Positions 17,960 to 27,447 of a DNA stretch of 64,000 nucleotides are shown one piece after another. A model generated the notes under the pieces. It saw nothing but the letters and a program-made list of their open reading frames with translations. It did no database searches and had not been told where the DNA came from. The position numbers were made by a program, and so were the translations under genes. Each line of letters starts with the position of its first letter. Position 1 is the stretch's first letter. Source of the stretch: Flavobacterium hydrophilum (lineage in GTDB: Bacteria > Bacteroidota > Bacteroidia > Flavobacteriales > Flavobacteriaceae); the NCBI RefSeq assembly GCF_003202405.1, contig NZ_QJHL01000003.1:62001-126000 (forward strand). The letters run 5' to 3'.

Positions 17960-20350
17960 TTATTCAGGTTTAATAGCTTTCAAACTATCTTTCACAACTA
18001 TTATACTGTCTTGTACCGGAACAGTTTGCAACGGTTTTATCGGAGCTGAATATCGTTTTATTTTTTGCTGAATCAAAACAGCGTCATTCAGAACAAAAGG
18101 AGTTGGCATCATCCAGTTGCTTCTTGGTTTGATATTAAACAATGGATTGGTCATTAAATCAAAAGAACTTTCGATTAAATCCATATCAAAAACAGACGAT
18201 TTATTAATGATAAATTCCATTACAAGCGGTTCGTTTCCTACAACATAGTAACATAAAATTTTGCTGTCCTGTCTCTCCAAAAGATTTCCTTTTTGCCCAG
18301 ACGTTGAAACACCATTGGCTTTGAAATTATAAAACGTCATTTTTGGATTTGCATAAATATCATAACGATTAACTTTACGATTTGGAGTAATTTTTATTTT
18401 CAAATATCTTTTGCTTCCGATAACACTGTCTCTTACAAAGGAAATTGTCGGTTTTGGAACTTCTATTTTAGGAGCAATAGCGCTGTAAGTGAAAGTTGAA
18501 TTGTACTTGCTGGCAATCAGCAGATTATTTAAACCTACTGCTTTTTGATTCATGTTTCCAAGGTAAGATTTGGTCCAGTCGTCCAGATTGGTATCATAAG
18601 TCGTCCACACAGCAGAATTTGTATCAGCATTATAAACATACAATAAGCTGTTTGATTTTGCTTTTCCGGGTTCATAATCTGAATGATATCCTGCGTAAAC
18701 AAAAAAACTGATCGATATGATAAAGAAAAGCATAGTCCAGACGCCTTTTCTGGCAAATGATCCAAACAACGGAAGCAGTAATCCGAAAAGCAAAACAGTA
18801 AGCACGGCACTTCCGTAAAGGATTTTTAAGCCTAAACCAATTGGAAACATAATAATAAACGGAGCGACAATTGCCAGTGCAGGTATACTGAATAATAAAT
18901 TTAAGCCGGCGCTGTAATGATGCGTAAAGACAAAAATCCCTAATAAAAGAATTCCAAAATAAACCGGGATAATCAGGAAGCCCGCCCCCGTTAATTGATT
19001 GGCTAAAATGATATTGATAATAATCCAAAGCAATAATGGCGATACGAAATGATTCATCGTAATTTTTTCTTCCGAAAAATGATGGTAGAAAGCAAAACAG
19101 ATTGCAATACTAAGTGCAACAAATGCTCCAATGTAGGCGTGACCATTATAAGTAAAGCCATTTAACAAATCTGAATATTGCGGATAAATCTGCAAAATGA
19201 TTTTCCACCCAAGGAAAGTAACCAGACCAGCAATAATTATGGAGCCTAACAAAGGAACAAATCCTTTAAAAATTTCCCTGAACGAAATAAGATGTTTTAC
19301 TTTTCCAACGAAAATAAAGAAAATCAACAATCCTAAAGCAATAACACTCATTGGGAAAACCCATGAAAAAGGATAGTTTATAAAGAATCCGAACGGTACA
19401 GTAAAATAAACGTTGTCCTGCGTAGTATGAGTAGAGTTTAAATCAATATTAGAGAAGTATTTTAATAACGGCATCAAATAAGATCCCTGATGCGTTAATG
19501 TAGTTTTGTTTAAATGTTGAATATCATCTTGTTGCGTATGGTAATTATAATGAGCGTCGATAAAGGCAAAGTTAAATCCCTGAATGTTTCCTTGTTCCCT
19601 AAAAACCGTTAAGTCGGTATCATTTGGAAGCATTTTGTAAATGCTATACATCAGTGAATTTGAAACCGGATATTTTGTTTTGGCATTCGAAAATTCTTTT
19701 ACCAATCCTTCGTTTCCTTTGTTGGTTTCCATCAGCATATAGCTTGGACCTGAAGAACCTCTTGCTTCAAAATTCAAAACAAGTCCGACGTCTTTGGCCC
19801 ATGGATGCTGATTTACAAATAAGGCAGCACCGTTTAAACCTAATTCTTCGGCATCAGAAAAAAGGATAATAATATCGTTTTTGTGTTTTTCGTTGGCGTA
19901 TAAAAAGGCTCTTACGCCTTCAAGAATTGTTGCGACTCCCGAGGCATCATCGCTTGCTCCTTTAGAAAATGAATGCGGCGCACTGTCATAATGCGAGAGC
20001 AGTAAAAGCGCTTTTGAGTTTGAAGTTCCCTTTATACGGGCAAGAATGTTTTTAGATTTTACCAAAAGACCTTTGTCATTTAGGGTAAAACCTTCCTGAA
20101 CCGAGGTTTCAAGACCTATTCTGTTTAATTCAAGTTTAAGGTAATTGGCAACTAATTCATGATTGGTAGAGCCAACAAAATGGGGCTTTTGGGCAATAAT
20201 CTGAACCTGGTTTAGTGCTCGTTCTGTTGAGAACTCAGCAAGGGCTTCTTCATCTTTCGAAATATACTGAGGCATCATCGAGGCAAAAATGATGGCCAGA
20301 ATTCCTAAGACTCCTAAGAAAGCCAGAATTGAAGTAGGGTTTTTTTTCAT
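17960..20350 (-). CDS. Membrane-bound M28 family zinc aminopeptidase
   Basis: A 796-residue protein. After an N-terminal membrane anchor (residues 8-28) comes an M28 peptidase domain whose zinc ligands are visible: His in SHYDSAPHS, Asp in GASDDASG, Glu pair in DAEELG, Glu in NFEARG and His in NYHTQQDD. About eight or nine membrane helices follow (residues 325-575), then a C-terminal domain of about 220 residues. This layout resembles ER-metallopeptidase-like M28 proteins. It probably trims peptides outside the cytoplasm. Confidence 0.88.
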   Translation of the reverse strand: MKKNPTSILAFLGVLGILAIIFASMMPQYISKDEEALAEFSTERALNQVQIIAQKPHFVGSTNHELVANYLKLELNRIGLETSVQEGFTLNDKGLLVKSKNILARIKGTSNSKALLLLSHYDSAPHSFSKGASDDASGVATILEGVRAFLYANEKHKNDIIILFSDAEELGLNGAALFVNQHPWAKDVGLVLNFEARGSSGPSYMLMETNKGNEGLVKEFSNAKTKYPVSNSLMYSIYKMLPNDTDLTVFREQGNIQGFNFAFIDAHYNYHTQQDDIQHLNKTTLTHQGSYLMPLLKYFSNIDLNSTHTTQDNVYFTVPFGFFINYPFSWVFPMSVIALGLLIFFIFVGKVKHLISFREIFKGFVPLLGSIIIAGLVTFLGWKIILQIYPQYSDLLNGFTYNGHAYIGAFVALSIAICFAFYHHFSEEKITMNHFVSPLLLWIIINIILANQLTGAGFLIIPVYFGILLLGIFVFTHHYSAGLNLLFSIPALAIVAPFIIMFPIGLGLKILYGSAVLTVLLFGLLLPLFGSFARKGVWTMLFFIISISFFVYAGYHSDYEPGKAKSNSLLYVYNADTNSAVWTTYDTNLDDWTKSYLGNMNQKAVGLNNLLIASKYNSTFTYSAIAPKIEVPKPTISFVRDSVIGSKRYLKIKITPNRKVNRYDIYANPKMTFYNFKANGVSTSGQKGNLLERQDSKILCYYVVGNEPLVMEFIINKSSVFDMDLIESSFDLMTNPLFNIKPRSNWMMPTPFVLNDAVLIQQKIKRYSAPIKPLQTVPVQDSIIVVKDSLKAIKPE

Positions 20351-20359
20351 AATGTGGTA

Positions 20360-20707
20360 TTAAATTTCTTTTTTTACGAGCATAAAATAATCATTGTCCA
20401 AAGACCGATATCCCTGATCGTACAGGAAATAGTAGGTATTCCCTGTTTTGGTTTGCAAAATATTGGTAAAAAAATCAAAATCAAAGCCTTTATTAACCAT
20501 TTTGTCACGTGTGGCCTTAGATTTTCCTTCCGAATTTAATTCACACAAAATACGGTAATTTTTACGCAACTTGTTGTTTACATTCCGCATAAAATTTGTG
20601 CTGTCCTTGTTTATTTTATTGTTGTAAGCATTACGGCAACTGTCTGAGCAAAACTTCTTGTCTTCCCGGCCTACAATTTTCTCAGCGCATTCAAGGCATG
20701 TTTTCAT
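20360..20707 (-). CDS. Zinc-ribbon protein (DUF2116-like)
   Basis: A 115-residue cytoplasmic protein with an N-terminal four-cysteine zinc ribbon (KTCLECAEKIV and KKFCSDSCRNAYN) followed by a helical region and a Tyr-rich C-terminus. It overlaps the end of the GNAT-nitrilase gene by the sequence ATGA, which implies coupled translation. The function is unknown. Confidence 0.78.
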   Translation of the reverse strand: MKTCLECAEKIVGREDKKFCSDSCRNAYNNKINKDSTNFMRNVNNKLRKNYRILCELNSEGKSKATRDKMVNKGFDFDFFTNILQTKTGNTYYFLYDQGYRSLDNDYFMLVKKEI

Positions 20708-22233
20708 GAATTCAGCTTTTTTATTTGATATAAATCAGTTCTCCTATCTTTTAGCGTATGCACGCTTCCATGCTCATGCAGTTCTTTCAGTAAATTCAGA
20801 TCAACATCAACAATTAAAGTCATTTCGGTATTTGGAGTTGCTTCGGCTTTGATACCGTTGCTTGGAAAAGCAAAATCCGAAGGTGTAAAAACTGCCGCCT
20901 GCGCATATTGAATATCCATATTATTCACTTTCGGAAGATTTCCGACACAGCCGGCAATAGCCACATAACATTCATTTTCTATCGCACGTGCCTGCGAGCA
21001 GTGTTTTACTCTGGTATAACCATTTTGAGTATCAGTTAAAAAGGGCACAAAAAGAATATTCATTCCTTCGTCTGCCAGTAATCTTGGGAGTTCCGGAAAT
21101 TCGACATCGTAGCAAATCAGGATTCCGATTTTACCACAGTCTGTATCAAAAGTTTTGAATTCAGAGCCGCCTTTCATTCCCCAGTGTACCACTTCGTTTG
21201 GCGTAATATGAATTTTAGTATACATTTCAGAAGTTCCGTCCCTTTTGCATAAAAAACCAACATTATACAAATTTCCATTTTCTAAATACGGCATACTACC
21301 GGTAATGATATTAATGTTGTATGAAATAGCCAATTCCTGAAAACGTTTTCTGATTGGATCAGAATATCGGGAAAGTTCACGGATGGCTTCTGCTTCTGAT
21401 AAATGATTGTAATCAGCCATCAGTGGCGCAATAAAAAGTTCCGGGAATAACGCAAAATCAGATCCGTAGCCAGAAACCACATCAATAAAAAATTCTGACT
21501 GTTCGAAAAATTCCTCCAGATTATTCAATTGGCGCATTTGCCATTGTACCAGACCGAGACGAATTACACTTTTTTCGAGATTAATCAGTTTTGGACTTTC
21601 ATCGTAATAAACATTGTTCCATTCTAAAAGCACTGCAAATTCCTTGGATTCTTCATCTCCTTCCAGATAATTTTTGATAATCCGTAAAACGTGAAAATCA
21701 TTGCTTAACTGAAATGAAAGCACCGGGTCGTGTAATTCTTTGTGTTTTACTTTGTCGATATAATTTTTCGGCGTCATTTTTTTAGAATGCTGCGCATAAT
21801 TCGGAATCCTTCCTGCAAAAACAATAGCTTTCAGATTCAACTGTTCACACAATTCCTTTCGGGCATCGTACAAACGTCTGCCTAAACGCAATCCACGATA
21901 ATTAGGGTGAATAAACACATCGATTCCGTATAAAATTTCGCCGTTGGAATTATGGGTAGAAAAACTGTAATCATCAACAATTTGCCTGTAATTATGTCTT
22001 TTGTCTACTAATTTCTCATCAACTATCAACGACAAAGCCGATCCTACCACGACACCATCGGCCAGAATAACCAGCTGGCCTTCAGGGAAAATAGAAAGTA
22101 ATTTTTTAATATCTGCAGATCTCCAGTAGGAATTAGCCATTTCAGGATACGATTTTACCATCGAATCTTTTAACTGTTTGTAGTCGTCAAATTCTAAATT
22201 TCGTAATTCTACTTTGTTGATTTTTGTTTGCAT
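20704..22233 (-). CDS. GNAT acetyltransferase-carbon-nitrogen hydrolase fusion
   Basis: A 509-residue two-domain protein. Residues 1-200 form a GNAT domain (YGIDVFIHPNYRGLRLGRRLYDARKEL is the acetyl-CoA region). Residues 225-500 form a nitrilase-superfamily amidase, with the Glu-Lys-Cys triad visible as FALFPELF, YTKIHITP and GILICYDVEFPE. The fusion probably couples an acyl-group or amine reaction with amide cleavage; the substrate is unknown. It is the first gene of a minus-strand unit with the zinc-ribbon gene and diverges from ssb. Confidence 0.88.
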   Translation of the reverse strand: MQTKINKVELRNLEFDDYKQLKDSMVKSYPEMANSYWRSADIKKLLSIFPEGQLVILADGVVVGSALSLIVDEKLVDKRHNYRQIVDDYSFSTHNSNGEILYGIDVFIHPNYRGLRLGRRLYDARKELCEQLNLKAIVFAGRIPNYAQHSKKMTPKNYIDKVKHKELHDPVLSFQLSNDFHVLRIIKNYLEGDEESKEFAVLLEWNNVYYDESPKLINLEKSVIRLGLVQWQMRQLNNLEEFFEQSEFFIDVVSGYGSDFALFPELFIAPLMADYNHLSEAEAIRELSRYSDPIRKRFQELAISYNINIITGSMPYLENGNLYNVGFLCKRDGTSEMYTKIHITPNEVVHWGMKGGSEFKTFDTDCGKIGILICYDVEFPELPRLLADEGMNILFVPFLTDTQNGYTRVKHCSQARAIENECYVAIAGCVGNLPKVNNMDIQYAQAAVFTPSDFAFPSNGIKAEATPNTEMTLIVDVDLNLLKELHEHGSVHTLKDRRTDLYQIKKLNS

Positions 22234-22274
22234 TTTTGTATGATTTCTCTCAAATATACTAAATTAATTTCCAT

Positions 22275-22304
22275 TTACAAACGGTTACAAACAGTTACAA
22301 CCGA
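22275..22304. repeat. Three tandem 10-bp units upstream of ssb
   Basis: TTACAAACGG, TTACAAACAG and TTACAACCGA follow each other without gap in the spacer between the divergent GNAT-nitrilase and ssb genes. The 10-bp period is close to one helical turn, so a DNA-binding protein could sit on one face. The region is AT-rich otherwise. Confidence 0.65.
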
Positions 22305-22412
22305 AAGTAAATAGTTTATAACCGACTAATTTTTGATAACTGCCACATCTTTGCACTGTTGAATTTAACGAACGAATTCAATTTATATAAACCTTAAAAA
22401 ATAGTATACGCC

Positions 22413-22736
22413 ATGAAAAACAAAGTACAATTAATCGGTAACGTAGGTAATGATCCTGAAATCAAAACTTTAGAAAACGGAAAAAAATTAGCGCAATTAA
22501 GCATCGCTACACACGACAAATACACCAACGACAAAGGTGAAAAAGTAGAGCAAACCGAATGGCATCGTGTTACTGCCTGGGGTAAAACGGCTGAAATTAT
22601 TGAAAAATATGTAGCTAAAGGAAAGGAAATTGCCGTTGAAGGTAAGCTGACACACAGAAGCTACGATGATAAAAACGGAGAAAAACGTTATGTTACAGAA
22701 GTGGTTGTAAACGAAATTTTATTACTTAGCAAATAA
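22413..22736 (+). CDS. ssb: Single-stranded DNA-binding protein, short form
   Basis: A 107-residue OB-fold SSB (MKNKVQLIGNVGNDPEIKTL, TEWHRVTAWGKTAEI, ITVEGKL-like AVEGKLTHRSYDDKNG). The protein stops directly after the OB fold and lacks the acidic C-terminal tail (usually ending DDDIPF) that recruits other proteins, so it may be a secondary SSB. A CATCTTTG about 60 bp upstream is one base off the -7 consensus. The gene ends at a strong terminator. Confidence 0.9.
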   Translation: MKNKVQLIGNVGNDPEIKTLENGKKLAQLSIATHDKYTNDKGEKVEQTEWHRVTAWGKTAEIIEKYVAKGKEIAVEGKLTHRSYDDKNGEKRYVTEVVVNEILLLSK

Positions 22737-22753
22737 GATTTTATTTGTTGGTT

Positions 22754-22787
22754 AAACCCGACAGGCTTTAAAAACCTGTCGGGTTTT
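22754..22787. terminator. Terminator between ssb and the DUF2461 gene
   Basis: AAACCCGACAGG pairs perfectly with CCTGTCGGGTTT, followed by T. Convergent genes use it from both sides. Confidence 0.9.
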
Positions 22788-22803
22788 GTATTGAAAACAA
22801 AGG

Positions 22804-23496
22804 TTACAATATCGAAGCGCCATTGCTATCAGTTGTCAGTACTTCGCTCATATAATCAAAAAAGGGTCTCATGTTTTTGAATGCATCTAAAGCCTGTTCC
22901 AAGAAAAGCGGACTTAATACCTCTTCATCTGTAAAACGTTTGATGACCAAAAATTGTTTGAAACGAAGCAGGTCAATTGCCGGATGATCGGCATCGAAAC
23001 CTTTTGGTTTTGTTTTGAGTTGTTCCCCTTGTAAAGTTCCGAAATTGCTGATGAAAGATTTCAAATTTAAAATTTTGTGAAAGGTTTCCGGATCCTGGGC
23101 AAACTCAGTTCTGATTCTCTTTAAATCTGCGGCATTAGGTCCCCAGAATCCGCCGGCAAAAAAGCTGTTTCCTTTTTCTAAATGGAAATAATAACCACCG
23201 CGTCTTGCAGCTGTTGCACGAGTGTAACTTCCGCCCCAAAAAGTTTTAAAAGGAGTTTTGTCTTTAGAAAAACGGATATCACGATAAATTCGGTATACAC
23301 TTTTTTTGCCTGAAGCAGTTTCCAGAACATCAGTTTTAGAAAGTTCCTGAAGCAAAGCATCCGCAAAAGCTTCAATGTGATTTAATTCGTTGAGATATTT
23401 TGGCTTATTGGCTTCAAACCAGGGTTTATTGTTGTTTTCTTTAAGCTGCTGTAAAAAATCAAGAGCAGATTTAGGAACTATGATTTGGTTTTCCAT
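22804..23496 (-). CDS. DUF2461 family protein
   Basis: A 230-residue member of the DUF2461/TIGR02453 family: FLQQLKENNNKPWFEANKPKY at the N-terminus, VYRIYRDIRFSKDKTPFKT in the middle and ARRGGYYFHLEKGNSFFAGGFWGP. These segments are characteristic. The function is unknown. It stands alone on the minus strand. Confidence 0.88.
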   Translation of the reverse strand: MENQIIVPKSALDFLQQLKENNNKPWFEANKPKYLNELNHIEAFADALLQELSKTDVLETASGKKSVYRIYRDIRFSKDKTPFKTFWGGSYTRATAARRGGYYFHLEKGNSFFAGGFWGPNAADLKRIRTEFAQDPETFHKILNLKSFISNFGTLQGEQLKTKPKGFDADHPAIDLLRFKQFLVIKRFTDEEVLSPLFLEQALDAFKNMRPFFDYMSEVLTTDSNGASIL

Positions 23497-23547
23497 ATAA
23501 ATTTTAATGTCTTTTAATAATCAGAAGTTGGGTGCAATTTAAAACTA

Positions 23548-23579
23548 AAAAACCCACCGGAAAAATCTGGTGGGTTTTT
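23548..23579. terminator. Terminator upstream of the DUF2461 gene and downstream of the small Lys-rich gene
   Basis: AAAACCCACC pairs with GGTGGGTTTT around a 10-nt loop, flanked by A and T runs. Confidence 0.8.
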
Positions 23580-23589
23580 GTATATATCG

Positions 23590-23775
23590 TTAAGCAGTTT
23601 TTTTGAATAAATCAAACATAGGACAGCGTGAGCAGCGTTTCTTTTCACTTTTTTTGTATTTCTCACAGCAAGAAGATTTACAGTTTTCAATCTTCTTAAT
23701 TTTATCAAGGATATCTTTGTTTTTCTTTTTCTTTTTATCCTTTTTCTTGTCCTTGTCTTTTTCTTTCTTGCTCAA
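23590..23775 (-). CDS. Small lysine-rich, cysteine-rich protein
   Basis: A 61-residue protein, with an extremely Lys-rich first half (KDKDKKKDKKKKK) and a Cys-rich second half (ENCKSSCCEKYKK and RCSRCPMFDLF), which looks like a small metal-binding module. The start is a TTG; no ATG precedes the Lys-rich part. It ends at a terminator, which supports a real gene. The opposite-strand frame is the shadow. Confidence 0.55.
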   Translation of the reverse strand: MSKKEKDKDKKKDKKKKKNKDILDKIKKIENCKSSCCEKYKKSEKKRCSRCPMFDLFKKTA

Positions 23776-23854
23776 TTTTCCTCTGTATTAAAAACAGTGA
23801 CAAATATAAACAGAAAATATTATTTTTATATATTCTAAATAAACTTTAACTTTT

Positions 23855-24373
23855 TTATTTTGGATTAATTGCAATTGAGCTTGTAACGGTTAACTGCTGA
23901 ATATCACGATCGAACAGGTAAAGTCCGCCTTTATCTTCACCAATTAAGTTGATTTTGTCCAGAATAGATTTAGCTGTAGCTTCTTCTTCGATTTGTTCAG
24001 AAACGTACCATTGTAAGAAATTATGTGTTGCATAATCTTTCTCTTCAAAAGTAATGTGGACCAATTCATTAATCGATTGTGAAACAAAAAGTTCATGGTT
24101 GTAAAGTTCCTCAAACATTTCTTTAAAAGTAGAATACGATATTCTTGGAGCTTTTAGATCTGTAATCTGAGCATGCCCGCCACGTTCGTTTACATATTTT
24201 ACCAGTTTAAGCATGTGTGCACGCTCTTCGTCTGACTGTGTGTACATAAACTGAGCGATTCCTTCTAATCCGTGAACTTCGGCCCAGCAAGCCATTGAAA
24301 GATAGGTTTGTGAAGATTCTGCTTCTATGCGAATTTGCTTATTTAAAGCCGTTTCAATATTTTTTGATAGCAT
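23855..24373 (-). CDS. ftnA: Bacterial non-heme ferritin
   Basis: A 172-residue ferritin that oxidises and stores iron. The ferroxidase-site residues are visible: Glu in IRIEAESSQTYLSMA, Glu-x-x-His in SDEERAHMLKLVKYV and the later QWYVSEQIEEEATAKSIL. The ATG at 24373 (MLSKNIETALNKQI) is the family start; the frame continues upstream but adds an atypical stretch. It is a single gene. Confidence 0.93.
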   Translation of the reverse strand: MLSKNIETALNKQIRIEAESSQTYLSMACWAEVHGLEGIAQFMYTQSDEERAHMLKLVKYVNERGGHAQITDLKAPRISYSTFKEMFEELYNHELFVSQSINELVHITFEEKDYATHNFLQWYVSEQIEEEATAKSILDKINLIGEDKGGLYLFDRDIQQLTVTSSIAINPK

Positions 24374-24453
24374 AATGTGTGTCTTTTTTGTAAAATTAAT
24401 CAAAATAATTCAAAGCATTTTTTTTTAATCCCGAAAACATTAACATATTTGGA

Positions 24454-25935
24454 TTAATTCTCACTAAATTTAATGGTGCTGAATTTAGCAGGTTTTGATA
24501 ATAATTGCTTATTCCTAATTGGATTTCCTGGATTTTCATTCATAAAGCCATCCGTAAATTTGCGCATGATAAATTGTCTGGAAGTAGTATCGTAATAGCT
24601 TAAAATGTAATAATCTTTAAGTTTAAGTGTATTTTGAAGTGTTATATTTTTATTTATACTGAGATAGTAATAAATATTGTCAATAGCCAAAGGTTCTGTT
24701 TGTTTTTGGTTTACAAATTCTAAACCAGGATTGAGTATCGCATCAAAATAAACCATTTTATTCGAATATTCTGAATAGCCGCCAAAATCATTATCAAAAA
24801 AATCCGCCAGCGAATTACTCTGTATATAGTCATAACCTCCGATCTGATATTCTGCAAATCCTCCAAAGGTTATCAATGTATTTTCTTTAATTTTAAGAGC
24901 TGATATTCCGGAGTTTAAAATCGAAAGCTGTTTTAAAAGCTTCTCAGTAGTTTTTATTTCCTGAGGTTTTTTTCCGTTTATCTGCATAAACACAAGAGAG
25001 TTTTTAAAGCCAATAGAATCTTTTTTTGAAATAGAAATACTTTTAAGCGTTTTGCCTGTCTCAAAATCTTTGATGTCAAATAATAGTTCTTCTTTGCCTG
25101 ATTTGATTTGCAGTAATTTATTTTCGTTAAGGAAGGAATTTGAAGATTTAGATGCTTTTTCAGTTACAGGCTGATTAAAATTTTTTTCAGTAACATCAAA
25201 AGTCATAAGGTTAAGATCTAAAATCTGTGTTTTTTTCAAACTGTAATCAAATGCCAAAAGAATATGATCGTCCAATACATACATTTTGGTTTTGTTAATG
25301 GTTTTATCCAGAGGAGTAAAATTGTCCGGATCTATTTTTTCAATCGGATAATATCGGATAATGGTGCTGAAAGCCACATTTTGTCCCTTTTCATTCTGGA
25401 ATAGAATTGCTGATAAATCAAACATTTTCACTACACATTTTCCGTTATTAAATTCATAAAGCAATAAATGCGGTTGATTGGTTTCTTTACACAGCATGTA
25501 AAAAAGATTGTTTTTCTGGAAAGTTGTTATAATATATTCTGTGGTTGGAGGCAAATCAAAATTTAAAGCTCTTGAAGTTTTTGTTTCGGGAAAATATTTA
25601 ATAATCCGGATGTTTCTTAAATTATTTGTTGCCCAATAAAGAAGCGGATTTCCATCATCACTTATGCTATGGCCAATTAAAGATCTGTTTTCTGCCATTT
25701 TTATAGAATCAGTAAATTGATACTTTAAAAATAGTGATTTATTATATTTTAAGATATTGACGTACTTATCATCTGCTGCAAAAACATAAATATCATTGGT
25801 TTTTACATCTTCGATATTGAGAATCTGACCCTTATCCAAAGGTCGGTTCAGGTTCAATGAAAAAGAGTTTAATACCGTCTGACTTAGTAAGATAGTATTA
25901 TAAAATACGCACAAAAGAAGTAGTAGTTTTTTCAT
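24454..25935 (-). CDS. Secreted hypothetical protein
   Basis: A 493-residue protein with a cleavable signal peptide (MKKLLLLLCVFYNTILLSQ) and no lipobox at the cleavage point. The rest is a long, probably beta-rich extracytoplasmic domain; no family could be named. It lies between ferritin and the acetyltransferase gene without overlap, and all three read the same way. It may have a propeller-like fold, but that is a guess. Confidence 0.7.
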   Translation of the reverse strand: MKKLLLLLCVFYNTILLSQTVLNSFSLNLNRPLDKGQILNIEDVKTNDIYVFAADDKYVNILKYNKSLFLKYQFTDSIKMAENRSLIGHSISDDGNPLLYWATNNLRNIRIIKYFPETKTSRALNFDLPPTTEYIITTFQKNNLFYMLCKETNQPHLLLYEFNNGKCVVKMFDLSAILFQNEKGQNVAFSTIIRYYPIEKIDPDNFTPLDKTINKTKMYVLDDHILLAFDYSLKKTQILDLNLMTFDVTEKNFNQPVTEKASKSSNSFLNENKLLQIKSGKEELLFDIKDFETGKTLKSISISKKDSIGFKNSLVFMQINGKKPQEIKTTEKLLKQLSILNSGISALKIKENTLITFGGFAEYQIGGYDYIQSNSLADFFDNDFGGYSEYSNKMVYFDAILNPGLEFVNQKQTEPLAIDNIYYYLSINKNITLQNTLKLKDYYILSYYDTTSRQFIMRKFTDGFMNENPGNPIRNKQLLSKPAKFSTIKFSEN

Positions 25936-25970
25936 GTGTTTTTATGCTCAAATATTGTTCCGTTTATTTT

Positions 25971-26600
25971 TTACTGATTCATGAGTTCCTGAAAAAGGTC
26001 CACAAATTTTCCAACATGCATACCATCCATCAATCCGTGATGAACATGTACAGACAAGGGCATCATTTTTTTGCCATTGTCTAAGGTAGTCATTTTTCCA
26101 AAAGAAATTTTAGGACAGCTATCCGGATAAGAGTAACTGCGTGCATGAGAAAGTGAAGTGAAATTAAGCCACGGAATAGCCGAAAAATGAATCACATTAT
26201 CATCATCAAACGACCTTGTAAAAAGTCCGGTTGTGTTTTGAATGCGTTCGATTTCTGCCAAAGCATTTTCTTCAAAAATTTTATAATCCGCATTATATTC
26301 TATTAATGAAAATCCAAAAGTACCATCTTCACGGCCAATAGTTGCCGACACATCTATACGGTCGTTGATGTAAATTTTGCCGTCAGAAATTCGGTACTTA
26401 AAATTCTCAATTGCATTTACCGCAATCAATGTTTTATGAAGATAAAAGATAAAAAAAGAAATCTTTAGGTTTTTAGCAGTTTGATAGGCTTTGGTACAAT
26501 CAATTTCTACGGTAGCGCCAAAAAATGGCTCTTCCATCTTACTGAAATGTTCAAAATGCTCTTTTCTGTTCCAGTTTTCTAAATCTAAAAGGGTTTTCAT
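25971..26600 (-). CDS. Chloramphenicol-acetyltransferase-fold protein
   Basis: A 209-residue CAT-like acetyltransferase. The catalytic histidine motif VHVHHGLMDGMHVGKFVDLFQE near the C-terminus is canonical (HHGLMDG), and ENWNRKEHFEHF at the N-terminus is the family signature. Chromosomal copies of this type occur in many Bacteroidota and do not by themselves show drug resistance. Its start codon overlaps the stop of the HAD gene by one base (TAATG), so the two are translationally coupled. Confidence 0.85.
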   Translation of the reverse strand: MKTLLDLENWNRKEHFEHFSKMEEPFFGATVEIDCTKAYQTAKNLKISFFIFYLHKTLIAVNAIENFKYRISDGKIYINDRIDVSATIGREDGTFGFSLIEYNADYKIFEENALAEIERIQNTTGLFTRSFDDDNVIHFSAIPWLNFTSLSHARSYSYPDSCPKISFGKMTTLDNGKKMMPLSVHVHHGLMDGMHVGKFVDLFQELMNQ

Positions 26601-27307
26601 TATAATAAATTATGGACAACTTCTGTTATTTTTTCGAAGGAACTAAAATGTTCGTGTTCAACTTTATGATTGATTTTTTCATGTTCCCAGGTTGTGTGAA
26701 ACGGAATATGAACGGCATAACCGCCAATTCCTAAAACAGGCAATACATCTGATTTTAACGAATTTCCGATCATCAAAAATTCATGCGCCTGAATATCTAA
26801 ACGGCCTAATAATTTTTGATAATCAATTTCCTGTTTGTCTGACATTACTTCGATATGGTGAAAGTAATGTCCCAAACCAGAGCGGTGCAATTTGCTGTGC
26901 TGGTCTTTCAGATCGCCTTTTGTGGCTACGACCAGTTTGTATTTTCCGTGTAAAGCCTGTAATGTTTCCTCAATTCCGTCTAAAAGTTCAATTGGTTTTT
27001 CGAGTAATTCTTTTCCGTATTGAATGATTTTTTCAATGACTTCAACAGGAATTGTGTTGTTCGAAATATTCATGGCTGCTTCAATCATAGACAAAATATA
27101 ACCTTTGATTCCGTAACCGTACAAAGGCAGATTTTCAATTTCGATTTTAAACAACTCCTGCGAGATTCCCTGATGCGAAAGATAATCTTCCATCAGGGCG
27201 CAAAATTTATGTTCTGTTTCCTGAAAGTAAGGTTCGTTTACAAACAAAGTATCATCGGCGTCAAATGCGATTACTTTTAAGTTTGGTATTTTGCTTTTAT
27301 GTAACAT
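26600..27307 (-). CDS. HAD superfamily hydrolase
   Basis: A 235-residue phosphatase of the HAD superfamily. Motif I is FDADDTLFVNE (nucleophile Asp and acid Asp), motif II is VVATKGD, motif III a Lys in HSKLHRSGLG and motif IV IGNSLKSDVLPVL. It lies upstream of, and overlaps by one base, the CAT-fold gene. The substrate is unknown. Confidence 0.88.
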   Translation of the reverse strand: MLHKSKIPNLKVIAFDADDTLFVNEPYFQETEHKFCALMEDYLSHQGISQELFKIEIENLPLYGYGIKGYILSMIEAAMNISNNTIPVEVIEKIIQYGKELLEKPIELLDGIEETLQALHGKYKLVVATKGDLKDQHSKLHRSGLGHYFHHIEVMSDKQEIDYQKLLGRLDIQAHEFLMIGNSLKSDVLPVLGIGGYAVHIPFHTTWEHEKINHKVEHEHFSSFEKITEVVHNLL

Positions 27308-27447
27308 GGTATATTTTGTTTCAAGTTTGAAGTTTTCTTTGTTTCAGGTTTTTTTGATACGAATTACAAGAATTTCCTCTAATTTGTAAAACAAATTAAA
27401 ATAATTTTTAAAAATCTGTTCAATCTGTCGAATCTGGGAGAAACCTT

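Noticed and set aside
25971..26600. Chloramphenicol resistance gene on a mobile element
   Set aside because: The CAT-like gene is coupled to a HAD gene in ordinary chromosomal context without transposon features.
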